This document shows, piece by piece, positions 34,018 to 44,095 of a DNA stretch of 64,000 nucleotides. Position 1 is the stretch's first letter, and each line of letters begins with the position of its first letter. Source of the DNA: Epiperipatus broadwayi. Taxonomy: Eukaryota > Onychophora > Udeonychophora > Euonychophora > Peripatidae. The notes under the pieces are model-generated. The model saw only the letters and a list, made by a program, of their open reading frames with translations, was not told the DNA's origin and made no database searches. The stretch is taken from contig JAQFVV010000021.1 in the NCBI GenBank assembly GCA_028023455.1, positions 4,056,853 to 4,120,852 of the forward strand, written 5' to 3'. The translations under genes and the position numbers were made by a program.

Positions 34018-34074
34018 ATACTCATCCAATATCCCCAGACTAGTTTCTAGCTTGTGGATTTCATCAGTGAAGAG
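34018..34074 (-). ncRNA. Hammerhead ribozyme-like motif, family A
   Basis: Minus strand: CUCUUCA, CUGAUGA, stem II reduced (AAUCCACAAGCUA), GAAA, CUAGUC, UGGGGAU. Stem I CUUCA/UGGGG pairs through G-U wobbles. Confidence 0.55.
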
Positions 34075-34133
34075 CTTTGGATCTGAGAACACTGCATCTA
34101 GATCTTAGGATGTAACACAACCCTCCAGATCCA

Positions 34134-34190
34134 GGGTTCCTCACTGATGAAAGCCACAAGCTAGAAACTAGTCTAGAGATATTGGATGAG
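34134..34190 (+). ncRNA. Hammerhead ribozyme-like motif, family A
   Basis: GUUCCUCA, CUGAUGA, AAGCCACAAGCUA (AGC/GCU), GAAA, CUAGUC, UAGAGAUAUUGG. Core intact; the 3' strand of stem I carries two G-to-A changes compared with UGGGG elsewhere. Confidence 0.55.
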
Positions 34191-34349
34191 TAGGCACTAG
34201 ATAGGGATTTTATGCACAAACCTTCATGCATCCATTGATTATTCTGGCTTGCACTGATTGGCTCTACTATATGGAGAGTTTTGATTCTGTTAAAAATAGC
34301 TTGTGTAGGCATAAAGAATGGTGATCATGTGATATTTGATGGTCATATT

Positions 34350-35755
34350 TAATATTATTGTATGCAGCTGTTTTCATAACATTTATATTAATTTTGAAAG
34401 ATATGTCCTAACAACATTTTGATGATTGGGAGGGTGAACTAAATTTAGGATATTTTGAATTATAAATGGTAAAACAAGGAGATAAAATGAAAGGAAAATA
34501 AATAGAAAGATGTGAAGTGGAGCAATGAGTTTAAATCACATGATTTACATGCCTTGAGTTTATCACATTTGCTTAATTAATTTGGGGATTTATGAATCTG
34601 TTTCCAGTATTATATATGCTATACTTTTTTTTTAAATAATTCATCACTATATCCTCTATTTTCTGCTTCTGCAAAAAGATAGCAATGTGCAAAAAACTTG
34701 TAAACATTAAAATATAAAACAATGTGTGATACTCATTGGGAAATTAAAATCAATTCAATTAAAGCTTTGGTAGTCTTCTCTTAGCATGCTGAAACTTATG
34801 AGAGGGTGTACTTCTATGCAAATGCACAGAAATATGCTGTTTACATGGTCCAATATTTCTGTGCTTTTGCATAGAAAGTTATGGCCTATAGAACAGTTCT
34901 GTTCACATTAGCTGTTGCAATCACAGGCTTAGATGGTGTTGCACACTAATATTATGGCCCACTGATGTGCTTTGTGACCCTATGCAAATGTATCAGATTG
35001 CTACCGTATATTGTGAGGGTGTTTGGAATTCAACTGGCCATAACTGTTGTAATGTGCCTTTGTAATAGTGATCTTACATCCTAACTGACATAGTATTACA
35101 TACTAATAATTGTAAACCTGTCCCTGTGCTTCCCTACACATCATGGAATGTGAAAACAATTGCAAAAGAGTCGGACCAAGCACCATTTCACATGTCATGC
35201 GAAAAGACACATTTGCACAAGAACGGCTATGAGTCAAATGAAATGGCTGTAGTTTCATGTTATTTTGAAAATTGTAAGCTTGGTTTGATCAGAATACTGC
35301 ATATTTTGGTCAGATTAAGAACAGATACAAGACAAATAAAATGTTTAAGGTTGCATGTTGTTTTGCAAACCATAATTTTAGTTTGATTCAAAGTACTGCA
35401 TCTTTTGGCTGATCCTTCAGACTGGAAAAGAAATTAGTCCCCCCCCCCCATGCACATTCCAGCACTATTCACTGACTTGTGGAATGTACTTTAAAATATT
35501 GTAATTCTTGAATTTTCGAAAATAATGTTTTTTACAAAGTAATGTCATTTTGTAAATTGTTTAAAAATAGTTTGTAAAATGTCGCAAGGTGCTAAAATGT
35601 ATAATGTAATTTAAAAATATAATGATTACTTTTTAGAAAATAATGTTAAAGTTGAAAATAAAAAAAAGGGCCCAGTAACATTATATTTGTGTTTGTTTAC
35701 ATAAAAAGTACGCCCTCTCGCAGTTTCAAAACTACCAATGCTTTCTATAACAATT
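34350..35755. other. Unassigned sequence with one perfect-looking hairpin
   Basis: 34810-34835 and 34853-34879 form a 26-bp inverted repeat (ACTTCTATGCAAATGCACAG / CTGTGCTTTTGCATAGAAAG) with a 17-nt loop. The open frame 35126-35386 has no recognised domain. A poly-C tract lies at 35440-35449. Composition is less AT-rich from 34.8 to 35.4 kb, but I cannot assign it. Confidence 0.45.
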
Positions 35756-35756
35756 T

Positions 35757-36365
35757 AAATAAGCATTTATTTTTATAGCGCTGTGTTTTATAAATTGTAA
35801 TACATTAAAGATCAGCCTTTTCAAGCTATTGTGCATGCACTTTTTATGAGTGTTAATAATAAATGAATACTTTCACTCCCAACACAAGATATAGTATTTA
35901 GGAAAGAATAAAATGAATCCACTTATTCTTTCCAACCCAAATGCTTATATATGGGAAAATCTTAAGTACTGGAAGTGAAAAGGCTGAAGGCTGATCTTTA
36001 ATGTATTACAATTTATAAAACATAGCACTATAAAAATAAATGCTTATTTACATATGTTTAAGTTTCATTTGAGAGTGATGTTTAGTAAATTGTAGATAAT
36101 TTCATCAATGTCATTCATTCAGACATCGTAAACAGTAATTTAAAGTTAGTGGTCTATCCTCACGCTTTCACTTCCAGTACTTGAGATTTGCACATATATA
36201 AGCATTTGGGTTGGAAAGAATAAGTGGATTCATTTTATTCTTTCCTAAATACTATATCTTGTGTTGGGAGTGAAAGTATTCATTTATTATTAACACTCGT
36301 GTAAAAAGCGCATGCACAATAGCTTAAAAAGGCTGATCTTTAATGTATTATAACAATTTAAAAAA
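35757..36365. repeat. Nested palindromes
   Basis: Block x (35757-35820, TTATTTTTATAGCGCTGTG, ATTAAAGATCAGCCTT) is inverted at 35985-36047. Block y (35822-35980, TTGTGCATGCACTTTTTATG, CACTCCCAACACAAG, TGAATCCACTTATTCTTTCC, GTACTGGAAGTGAAA) is inverted at 36166-36325. A last GGCTGATCTTTAATGTATTA is again direct at 36329. Two overlapping foldbacks have formed from shared blocks. No coding capacity. Confidence 0.88.
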
Positions 36366-36369
36366 TTGT

Positions 36370-37130
36370 AATGCTCTATAAAAAATTATCAACATATGTT
36401 ATAGTGAATTACTCAGATAAATATTACATGCATGACAGAATGAAATCAACTGATAAGTTTTACAAGTACATTAGCTTTGACTTCAAAAGCTTTTACTAGA
36501 AACAACTGCAGAAGTTTCTAGGCTTATCCACTCAGGTAAAGAAATGGGATTCTTGTCAAAAGCATCTGATTCAATTTCAAGGTGGAATAAGAATTATCTT
36601 ATTAGTGTTTACACTTGGGAAATGCAAACTCCTTACCCAGACAATTGCAACCCACTTGCATTGGTCAATAACATGAGTCGTGCCTTATCCAGCTGTAATC
36701 TTTTTGTCACTACATGAAAAGTAAAAACATTTCATAATGGATAACTTAGAACATTCAACATTTTGTCATTTATCTCCAATCCCAATGCAGTAATAATTCA
36801 TGTTTACTCTTATTTTAATAAGAGGTGTTCAAATCTTAGTTCTTTTATATTCATGCCTGTTGTTTACATTGTTGTGAAATTTTAAATTCTTAAGAACTTG
36901 TGCTGGTATTAAAATAGGCTGGCTTTCTTTTGGCTGCTTTATTTAGGCTTACTTTGTGCTGTGTTTGACACAAGTAATCTTATTGAAATTAATTAACAGT
37001 AGGTATAGTTCATATTTCTATATTTGACTTTTTGTAGAATCTGATTTTTATTTTATTTTAATGTATATCATAAATATAATTTATTTGTATATTTATTAAC
37101 AGAAAGAAAATATTTTGTGAATTTTTGAAG
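36370..37130. other. Unassigned sequence
   Basis: Moderately AT-rich with no supportable frame. CCAGACAATTGCAACCCACTTG near 36640 is less AT-rich. Nothing recognised. Confidence 0.4.
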
Positions 37131-37625
37131 AGAGAATTAAGAAAAAGATTAATTAAATGATATAAGTGGAGTTTACTAATGTATGTTTGTGAAACATGGA
37201 CAATGAGTAATAAAGTTAGAAACAGATTGGAAGCCTTTGAGATGTGGATATGGAAAAGAATGGGAAAAATCAGTTGGATGAATAAAATAACAAGTGAAGA
37301 AGTTTTGAAAAGAGTAAATGAAAAAGGAAGATTGATTGAGGAAATTAAAAAGAGAAAGTGGATTGATTACAGATTAAGAAAAAAGTATAGTTTAATGAAA
37401 GATGTTTTGAAGGGAATAGTGAGTGGAAGCAAGAAGAAAGAATGGAAAAGATTGATTTTATTTGATGATATAAGAGATGGTGAATTACATGGAATTGAAG
37501 AACTGGACAATGAAGAGAATGGAATGAAAAATGAATGGGGAATATGTCTACTCTCTGGACCATTCCATGAGACAGAATACTATTTTTAATTGATTGATTG
37601 ATAAGTGTATAATAAATATTTATTA
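37120..37625 (+). pseudogene. 3' end of a non-LTR retrotransposon ORF2
   Basis: An open frame from 37179 to 37589, preceded by in-frame remnants, reads MYVCETWTMSNKVRNRLEAF, EMWIWKRMGKISWMNKI, TSEEVLKRVNEKGRLIEEIK, KRKWIDYRLRKKYSLMKDVL, LLFDDIRDG-like LILFDDIRDGELHGIEEL. The order YxCETWT, FEMW.W.RM..ISW, RRKW..ilR...L..dv..G and DDIRDG is characteristic of the C-terminal tail after the RT domain in many invertebrate non-LTR elements. The 5' part is missing. It ends with ATTGATTGATTGAT, a short repeat tail. A 5'-truncated LINE copy. Confidence 0.8.
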
Positions 37626-37764
37626 AATTAACTTTATCCGATTTTATTAATGCATATGTTCGCAATATAAATAATGACATTCCACTTACATTTACAGCTC
37701 AAAGTTTATCAACTCCATTACAAACAACGACATTCATGTTAAGTTTAATTATATAGTTTACAAT

Positions 37765-37975
37765 ACTGTCTAGAATCTGGACCAATTGATGAGTGCTAGT
37801 TTAGCACGAAATACGTATATTGGTGATTATTTATCTTTTCAACATGTGTGTGATCAGATGAGCCAGCAATATGAGATGGCACCGAGAGTAGTGGGTCGTG
37901 TGAAAGTCTGAGTTCGAATTCCGCTTATATTACATATATAAATGCAGGTTTAAGCCTGTACAATGTATTAATACT
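37765..37975 (+). repeat. Family B single-arm copy
   Basis: GAATCTGGACCAATTGATGA, hammerhead arm, ACATGTGTGTGATCAGATGA, CAATATGAGATGGCACCGAG, GTCTGAGTTCGAATTCC. The B-box-like GTTCGAATTCC is the best-preserved one in this family. No inverted partner is adjacent. Confidence 0.8.
37776..37835 (+). ncRNA. Hammerhead ribozyme-like motif with the best family B stem II
   Basis: GGACCAA, UUGAUGA (C to U), stem II GUGCU/AGCAC perfectly paired around AGUUU, GAAA, stem III AUAC/GUAU, A at H17, UUGGUGAUUAUUUAUC. Stem I ACCAA/UUGGU is perfect. Only the first core base departs from consensus. Confidence 0.65.
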
Positions 37976-37979
37976 GTCT

Positions 37980-38655
37980 AGAATAAATAAAATTATTGCA
38001 AACAATATTACTCGATTTACCCTTAATTTAAAAAATGATATTAAAAATGATAATTTAAGATGCGATTTGACACATTCTTACATGAAAAAAGAATACAACG
38101 TACATTATAATTATTTCAGATAGTTTTCTTCCAAGAGCAATTTTTTTAAAAAATTATTTTTTTAAATGGCAGAAGACAAAGTGTTAAAACGTTCTGTGGA
38201 AGAGTGTAAACGCAATATTTTTAACAATCTAGTTGATACAGTTAACGCGCAATTAGAAGAAAGATTCAAATGCTTTATTATTTTTTAATTAATTATGCAT
38301 ATGAAAGTGTTATAAAACGAATTAGAAAAACCATGAGATTTTGTATTATGAATGCAACGGAGACAAATATCTTATTAAAAAATATCATCATTAAAAGAAT
38401 TGATTTGGAATGAAGATGTAAACTATATCCTAGGCTTCTTACAATTTAGATTAGTAACGATTATAACTTTTTTGACATTAGTTATAATAAGATTTTTTTC
38501 CATATAGTTCAAAACCATTTTAAACGCTGAACATTTTTCTTCACTCTATAATATGTGAAAATCGGTCAAATGCATTAGCAATATCCACTACATAGAAAGA
38601 GTGGCAAAAAACTGATTTTTCTAACTTATCAATAACATAGCAATAAAAAAAGGTA
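37980..38655. other. AT-rich spacer
   Basis: No supportable feature. Confidence 0.5.
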
Positions 38656-38657
38656 AC

Positions 38658-38767
38658 AGTCAAGCATTGGTGGTTGAGAGGTCAGCGACGGCTGCTTTAC
38701 AAGCAGTTGTCCCGGGTTAGTGGGTTCGCTTCCCGGCTGATACTATCACACATGAGAAAAAAAAAGG
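38658..38767 (+). mobile_element. tRNA-Gly-derived SINE, copy 4
   Basis: GCATTGGTGGTTGAGAGG, anticodon loop TTTACAA (UAC), CCCGGGTTAGTGGGTTCGC, TTCCCGGCTGATACTATCAC and poly(A). A small insertion lies just before the B box. Weak flanking repeat AAAAAGGTAAC / AAAAAGGTCAC. Confidence 0.85.
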
Positions 38768-39409
38768 TCACGTTTTAAAAATGAGACTTCTTTTTTAATT
38801 TTTGTGATTTAAATGTAAATTATTTACGAAAGTATTTATAAAGTATTACATTTAATAATGTAATATGATGCTTGTGAGTTTTCAAGTAAACCAAGATGGC
38901 AGCCTGTATTTTTGATAAATGTACAGTTAGGATCTATAATCTCTGGAAGATGTATTAGTTGTTAAATTAAAACAAAATTAATAGATTGATTGTTAAATTT
39001 TAAAAAGGGAATAAATGCCAATAAATTTCAGTAAGAAGCTTTATTTCAATTTTTTTTACTTATAACATGGGAAGCAATGAGATGTTCTTATTATTGTTGT
39101 ACTTTGGTTCAATTCAGCTTTTCTTTTTGTGAGTAATTTTTTTGATAAATTGTCATTGTGATAAAAATTTGGAACCTTCCTGTTTCAGAACATAGCAATG
39201 GACTGTTTCCTCAGATAGGGGATTCTGCCCTCTGAAAAGTGTGTGTTAATGTTTATGACATGATTGCATACCACTGACATGAATAAAGTGTAAATATTGT
39301 ACTTATATCTTTTTCCATTTTTCTTTTAAGTTAATCCAAATAAAATAAATAAACTTTAAATATTGTAATTAATTTTTCTACAATGATTTGTTTTTCTTTT
39401 AATAACAAT

Positions 39410-40680
39410 TGTTATAGTCCTCCCTTCTCTCAGAAGTAGACTATTCCAGATGCCTCCTTATCTGATCGGATTAAGCATTGTTTGCCACAGGCAAATAGGC
39501 TGATGTATAGATAAAAACATAGCCAATGATTATTACAGGCCAATAAGCAAAAATGCTTGCTGAATCCAAAGGTTTTCAATAAGGTCAAGGATCTGGGTAT
39601 AAATAGTCAACCTTATGTGAGAATCAGGGAAGAACGTGTCTAACCTGAAAAGACTCTTTGCGTTCTCCCAGGGAAGCTCTGCTAACCTAAACAGCAGCAA
39701 GTATTCTTTTTGGTAGAACTACACTATTTAGATCTATGCAGCTAGACAAGTCCCACAGAGACCGGATGCTGCTAAGATCACTCTCAACTCAAGGCAAGCT
39801 GTCTTGTACATCTGGAAGAGTTATAGACCCTACCCGTGAGGCAAACCATCAGGTAGGCAGAACCCAGAGTTTACATTAAACTCCAATATTCAACTTGTAA
39901 ATATTCACTTGTATATATTGTATTGTATATATTTGTACATAATAAATATATTAATTGTAATATTGTTTCAGTATTATTTTACATTATTTTCTGTAGTTTG
40001 GGTCTGTATTCCAGACCAAAACGCAAGATTTGGCGCAGTTGACAGGATAAATCTGTTGTGTTTTGGTCTGAAGTACAGACCCAAACTACAGAAAATAATG
40101 TAAAATAATACTGAAACAAGTATTACAATTAATATATTTATTATGTACAAATATATACAATATATACAAGTGAACATTTACAAGTTGAATATTGGAGTTT
40201 AATGTAAACTCTGGGTTCTGCCTGCCGCTTCCAGCCACACCTGATGGCTTGCCTCACGGGTAGGGTCTATGACTCTTCCAGCTGTACAAGACAACTTGCC
40301 TAGAGCCAAGAGTGATCTTAGCAGCATCCGGTCTTTATGGGACTTGCCTAGCTGCATAGATCTAAATAGTGTAGTGCTATCAAAGAGAATATTTGCTGCT
40401 GTTTAGGTTAGCAGAGCTTCCCTGGGAGAATGCAAAGAGTCTTTTCAGGTTAGACACATTCTTCCCTGATTCTCACAAAAGGTTGACTATCCATACCCAG
40501 ATCCTTGACCTTATTAAAAACCTTCGGATTCAGCAAGCATCATTGCTTATTGGCCTGTAATAATCATTGGCTATGTTTTTATCTATACATCAGCCTATTG
40601 GCCTGTGGCAAACAATGCTTAATCCAATAAGATAAGAAGGCATCTGAAATAGTCTACTTCTGAGAGAAGGGAGCAGTAAT
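39410..40680. mobile_element. Two LTRs in inverted orientation around a primer binding site
   Basis: The left copy, 39410-40022 (starts TGTTATAGTCCTCCC), and the right copy, 40060-40680, are long inverted repeats of each other with few differences. Words include TGAGAATCAGGGAAGAA, AGGGAAGCTCTGCTAACC and TTTCTGTAGTTTGGGTCTG. A TATA-like GGGTATAAATAG lies near 39597. The 37-bp centre holds a primer binding site, which makes the left copy a 5' LTR. Length (about 600 bp) fits an LTR. No coding region remains. Confidence 0.85.
40031..40048 (+). other. Primer binding site complementary to tRNA-Ser 3' end
   Basis: TGGCGCAGTTGACAGGAT begins with TGG (complement of CCA) and matches, with about two differences, the complement of tRNA-Ser ends of the type ATCCTGCCGACTGCG-CCA. 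tRNA-Ser priming is known in mag-type Ty3/gypsy elements. Confidence 0.75.
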
Positions 40681-40814
40681 AAAAAATAAAATGCAATTAT
40701 TAAATATATTTCCTAGCAGGCATTTTTTTTGTAAACATTTTGGGGGCCCTCGAAACTGTAGATTTATCAAAAATACAGGCTGCCATCTTGGTTTACTTGA
40801 AAACTCAAAATGCC

Positions 40815-41175
40815 CATGATACATATATTAAAAAATTATGGATGTATCTGTGTAATTATATATATATAATATAAATGGTTTATATGATATTAGTATTGGT
40901 ACTTAAATAAAAATATTTTTATTTGAAATGGTACTGGGACCTTAAAAATGTTTTCACTATTAGATCTCTTTATGAAGAGAGCTGTCCCTGAATATACGTC
41001 ATCAGGTAATATCCAAGATTTTAGAATTGTAATATTTTCTATTTATAAAGATTAGCTATTTGATTTTCTATTTATTATGGATTCTATTTTCATAAAGAAT
41101 TCTAGTATTATGCAGATTAAAATTAAAAGTATATGCTGTTATGAAATTTGTTTATTTTTAAATGTTTATATAAAA
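40815..41175. other. AT-rich spacer
   Basis: No supportable feature. Confidence 0.5.
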
Positions 41176-41189
41176 ACCAATATTCTTTT

Positions 41190-41281
41190 TTTTTTTAAAT
41201 GTCATAGCATTGGCCGGGATGCGAATCCACAACCCAGGCAACTGTCTGCAATTGCAAGGCAGTCACGCTGACCTCTCGACC
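41190..41281 (-). mobile_element. tRNA-Gly-derived SINE, copy 5, inside a GIY-YIG remnant
   Basis: Minus strand: GGTCGAGAGGTCAGCG, anticodon loop TTGCAAT region (UGC type), GATTCGCATCCCGGCC, AATGCTATGACATTT and poly(A). A perfect 14-bp target duplication ACCAATATTCTTTT lies at 41176-41189 and 41282-41295. The right copy of the duplication belongs to the disrupted frame. Confidence 0.92.
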
Positions 41282-41390
41282 ACCAATATTCTTTTAATTG
41301 TTTTTCAATACTACATCTTGATTCCCCATTATATGAATGATTGCACTCACATATAACTTGATACACAAATATTTTTTGTTTATGTGTCAC
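41282..41390 (-). pseudogene. Penelope-like GIY-YIG endonuclease remnant
   Basis: The minus frame reads FVYQVICECNHSYNGESRCS, then IEKQLKEYW. This matches the start of GIY-YIG domains in Penelope-like and related elements: V-Y-x-I-x-C-x-C-x-x-x-Y-I-G-E-(T/S)-x-R-S-L-x-x-R-L-K-E-H. YIG is YNG here. The frame is cut by the SINE at 41190-41281. No RT domain is nearby. Confidence 0.7.
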
Positions 41391-41394
41391 ATTT

Positions 41395-42045
41395 TAAAAA
41401 TTATTCTCCAAGTACTGACATTAGGTGGAACACAAAATGAAACAATATTTAATTATATTTTAATAAATTTAGCCTGTAATAATTTAATTTACAATTTGTG
41501 TAAATCAATAGTATCAATTATACATAAGATAATAAGTCTTAATTTTTTATTACTTCACATTGATAAACTACAATATGTAAGTTATAAATCCCAAAATAAA
41601 AGAGTAGATTGAAATTGGTTACAATAATAAATAAAATAGTAATACTCTATCTCAATTTAAAAAGTATTATAACAATTTAACAAAGCCAATTATCACTGAT
41701 AGAAAATGGATATCAATTCCATATATTTCAAATGCTAAATTTATTAAAAATACATATAGAAAATTATATAATGTTTTCAATTTAATTCTCCTTAGAGTTA
41801 AAGAGGCTGATGAATAATTAAAAAAATATGATATATAAAAAAATAAATAATAATATTGCGTCTTAAGTTATGTCCAATGCAACTCTTCATCAAGGAATAG
41901 AGATTCAATAAGAAATAATAAAGATAAAATTTATTTTATAATAAATACTTTTATTGACTTGTGCACTAAAAAAATAAAAATTGTTTCTTGAACAACAATA
42001 GGTGTTTTTAGATTTAATATGAAATAAATGCATGGGGAGGGGGTG
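41395..42045. other. AT-rich DNA, no gene
   Basis: The open frame 41337-41612 overlaps the GIY-YIG remnant on the other strand and has no domain. Otherwise AT-rich runs. Confidence 0.45.
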
Positions 42046-42048
42046 TCC

Positions 42049-42107
42049 AGAAATTAATTAAGTCAATCTCTTGTTATGAAAAATAGAGATTGACTTAATT
42101 AATTTCT
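42049..42107. repeat. Perfect 23-bp hairpin
   Basis: AGAAATTAATTAAGTCAATC.. (42049-42071) is exactly inverted at 42085-42107 with a 13-nt loop, directly before a family B element. Confidence 0.9.
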
Positions 42108-42232
42108 ATTGAATTTTAATTGTAATTAGAGAGGATTTAAACACAGACTTTCATGCTCCCTTCAACTATCCATTCCATATTATATAACCAATACACATGA
42201 TCACATACATGTAAAAAAGTTAATAATCTCCA

Positions 42233-42296
42233 ATATATGTATTTCATGCTGAACCAATACTCATCAATTGGTCCAGATCTTCATCTCCTACACACA
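42233..42296 (-). ncRNA. Hammerhead ribozyme remnant, family B left arm
   Basis: Minus strand: UGGACCAA, UUGAUGA (C to U), stem II GUAUU/AGCAU partly paired, GAAA, AUACAUAU, A, UUGGAGAUUAUUAAC. Stem I CCAA/UUGG is retained. Confidence 0.55.
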
Positions 42297-42585
42297 TATA
42301 TAATCAGTGATCAGTTTATATTAAGATAGCAAATATTCAAACTTTTATGGATAATCTTTTATGTCCTCCAACTCTTTAGCCATTCATATTATTAAAATCT
42401 GATGATGAAATGCTCAAAGCCCCTGTTGATACCAATATTGTTATTATTATTATTATCATCATCAGCAGCAGACTTTCAATAATTTGGATAGCTGAAGAGT
42501 TGGAGGATGTAGAATATTGAAGCCTGTCCATTAAAGTTTGCTATTTTAATAAAAACTGAGCATTGATTATATATGTGTGTGGGAG

Positions 42586-42650
42586 ATAGTGGTCTGGATA
42601 AACTGATGAGTGCTGGTTCAGCACACAAAATGTATATTGGTAATCAATTA
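42586..42650 (+). ncRNA. Hammerhead ribozyme remnant, family B right arm
   Basis: GGAUAAA, CUGAUGA, stem II GUGCU/AGCAC perfect around GGUUC, then ACAAAA instead of GAAA, UGUAUA, UUGGUAAUC. Inactive by the GAAA change. Confidence 0.55.
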
Positions 42651-42759
42651 TCTATTTTACATGTATATGGTCATGTATATTGGTTATATACGATAGAGTG
42701 GATATCCAATGGTAGCTTAGAAGTCTGTGTTCAAATTCCCTCTAATTATTATTAAAATA

Positions 42760-43230
42760 TTCAAATAAATATTTTTATTCATATTTATAAAAGCCCTTCT
42801 TGTTAGCCAGTAAGAACTGTGTCCGTTTTGCTGTATTTAAGATTTTAAAATTTGTCTTCTAAAAAATAAATATTTTAAAATAAAAAAACAATATTGCACA
42901 AATAAACTTAAATATGTAAGCAAATTACTAAAAATTATAATTTTGTTTTTAAAGACAGATTGAAAAATTGCTCTGAAAAATTGTCGCTTCAATTGAAATC
43001 AATTGATTTACATGCAAATTAATATTTTAATTTTTTAGAGTTACATACAATACTGACATTTTCAGATTTTTTTAAACTAATAATTTTAATAATGATTTCT
43101 AAGCTGATAAAAAAAAGCTGCATACCATCATCTAACATTATAGATAACAGCCAAAACAGTAAAGAGAATCTATAAGCAATAATGTTCACCATTGTAAGAT
43201 TCAAGCATCTCAAAATAAGTAATTTTGTAG
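42760..43230. other. AT-rich spacer
   Basis: No supportable gene. The minus open frame 43019-43273 overlaps the tandem duplication that follows. Confidence 0.5.
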
Positions 43231-43232
43231 AT

Positions 43233-43461
43233 ACTAAATCAGAACATGTTAATAGATGGCAGTCAATTGCCATCTGACAATCACTGCATGATTATATTTT
43301 GTTGATTAGTTATTTTTGTCACCATTATAATAGAAAGCTGATCATACTAAATCAGAACATGTTAATAGATGGCAGTCAATTGCTATCTGTCAGTCATTGC
43401 ACGATCATAATATTTTGTTGATTAGTTATTTTTGTCTCCATTATAATAGAAAGCTGATCAT
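43233..43461 (+). repeat. 112-bp tandem duplication
   Basis: ACTAAATCAGAACATGTTAA, ATAGATGGCAGTCAATTGC, TTTTGTTGATTAGTTATTTT, AATAGAAAGCTGATCAT occurs twice head-to-tail (from 43233 and 43345) with a handful of differences. Confidence 0.92.
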
Positions 43462-43469
43462 TCATGCAT

Positions 43470-44095
43470 ATTTTAATCATATTGAATAGGACTTATGGTG
43501 AAAATCCCTGTACATAATATAGCTAAATAATATAATTATTAGCTGCCCCCTCCTTTCATAGAACCTTAAATACCAGTGAATTAGTAATGTAAATAAGAAC
43601 AAGAATGTGCATACATTATTAGTTAAATAAAAGCCAAAATTTACAAATTAATAATAAAAAAATGAAGTAACAAATGATGGAATATATAATAATCAGAAAA
43701 AAATGCTGCATTTGTTTTTATTCAGATAGCAGAAGTACATATAATACTGGTAGAGCATGTGTTATAATAGAGTTTGGAGTTAGTTGCTTGATGATTAATG
43801 CATTTTAATTCTGTGGAACATCCTTTAAGAGATTAGATTAAGTAATTTGCAACAACTGAACTATTGTTTACAAAAATATATGAAGAAGTTTATATCTTGT
43901 TTATTATGTTTAGCAGTATATTATTCAAGAATGTTCTTTTTTTAGTGAAATCATTTCAAACTCTATTTGAGTATCTAAATTATGATGAAAACACACATAA
44001 TTCAAAAATATCTGATCGTAATAAGTATAAACAGCTTAGCAATTTTAAATTTTGACTTGCCATAATAGTTATTATTTATATAATACTCTTGTGGA
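43470..44095. other. AT-rich spacer
   Basis: The open frame 43864-44055 has no domain. No repeat end was found. Confidence 0.45.

Larger units (their letters stand above)
33795..34350. repeat. Family A cluster: two tandem minus arms and one plus arm
   Basis: A left arm (GGTAAAACTCTCC, GCCACTCAATGCAAGCC) leads into a minus-strand hammerhead near 33.93 kb. A second copy of the same segment, beginning again at TTGCAAGCCAAAATAATCAA, carries another minus-strand hammerhead near 34.05 kb. After AGATCTTAGGATGTAAC the sequence turns over into a plus-strand hammerhead at 34134-34190 and the inverted end (TGGAGAGTTTTGATTCTG, GGTGATCATGTGAT). One side of the foldback is thus tandemly duplicated. Confidence 0.85.
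38883..40808. repeat. Outer inverted repeat around the LTR palindrome
   Basis: GAGTTTTCAAGTAAACCAAG / ATGGCAGCCTGTATTTTTGA at 38883-38933 is inverted at 40757-40808. The two are not symmetric around the LTR pair (about 480 bp to the left, about 75 bp to the right), so this is a separate foldback into or around which the LTRs inserted. Confidence 0.8.
42125..42755. repeat. Family B foldback element, inverted pair
   Basis: The left arm on minus (GGATTTAAACACAGACTTTC, CTATCCATTCCATATTAT, hammerhead arm) and right arm on plus (hammerhead arm, ACATGTATATGGTCATG, GATAGAGTGGATATCC, GTGTTCAAATTCCC) flank a centre that includes a (TTA)n/(TCA)n stretch at 42433-42465. AAATCTGATGATGAAATG in the centre also occurs in the 5.6-kb copy. 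Confidence 0.8.

Noticed and set aside
37345-37680. 111-codon minus-strand frame
   Set aside because: Antisense shadow of the LINE ORF end at 37179-37589.
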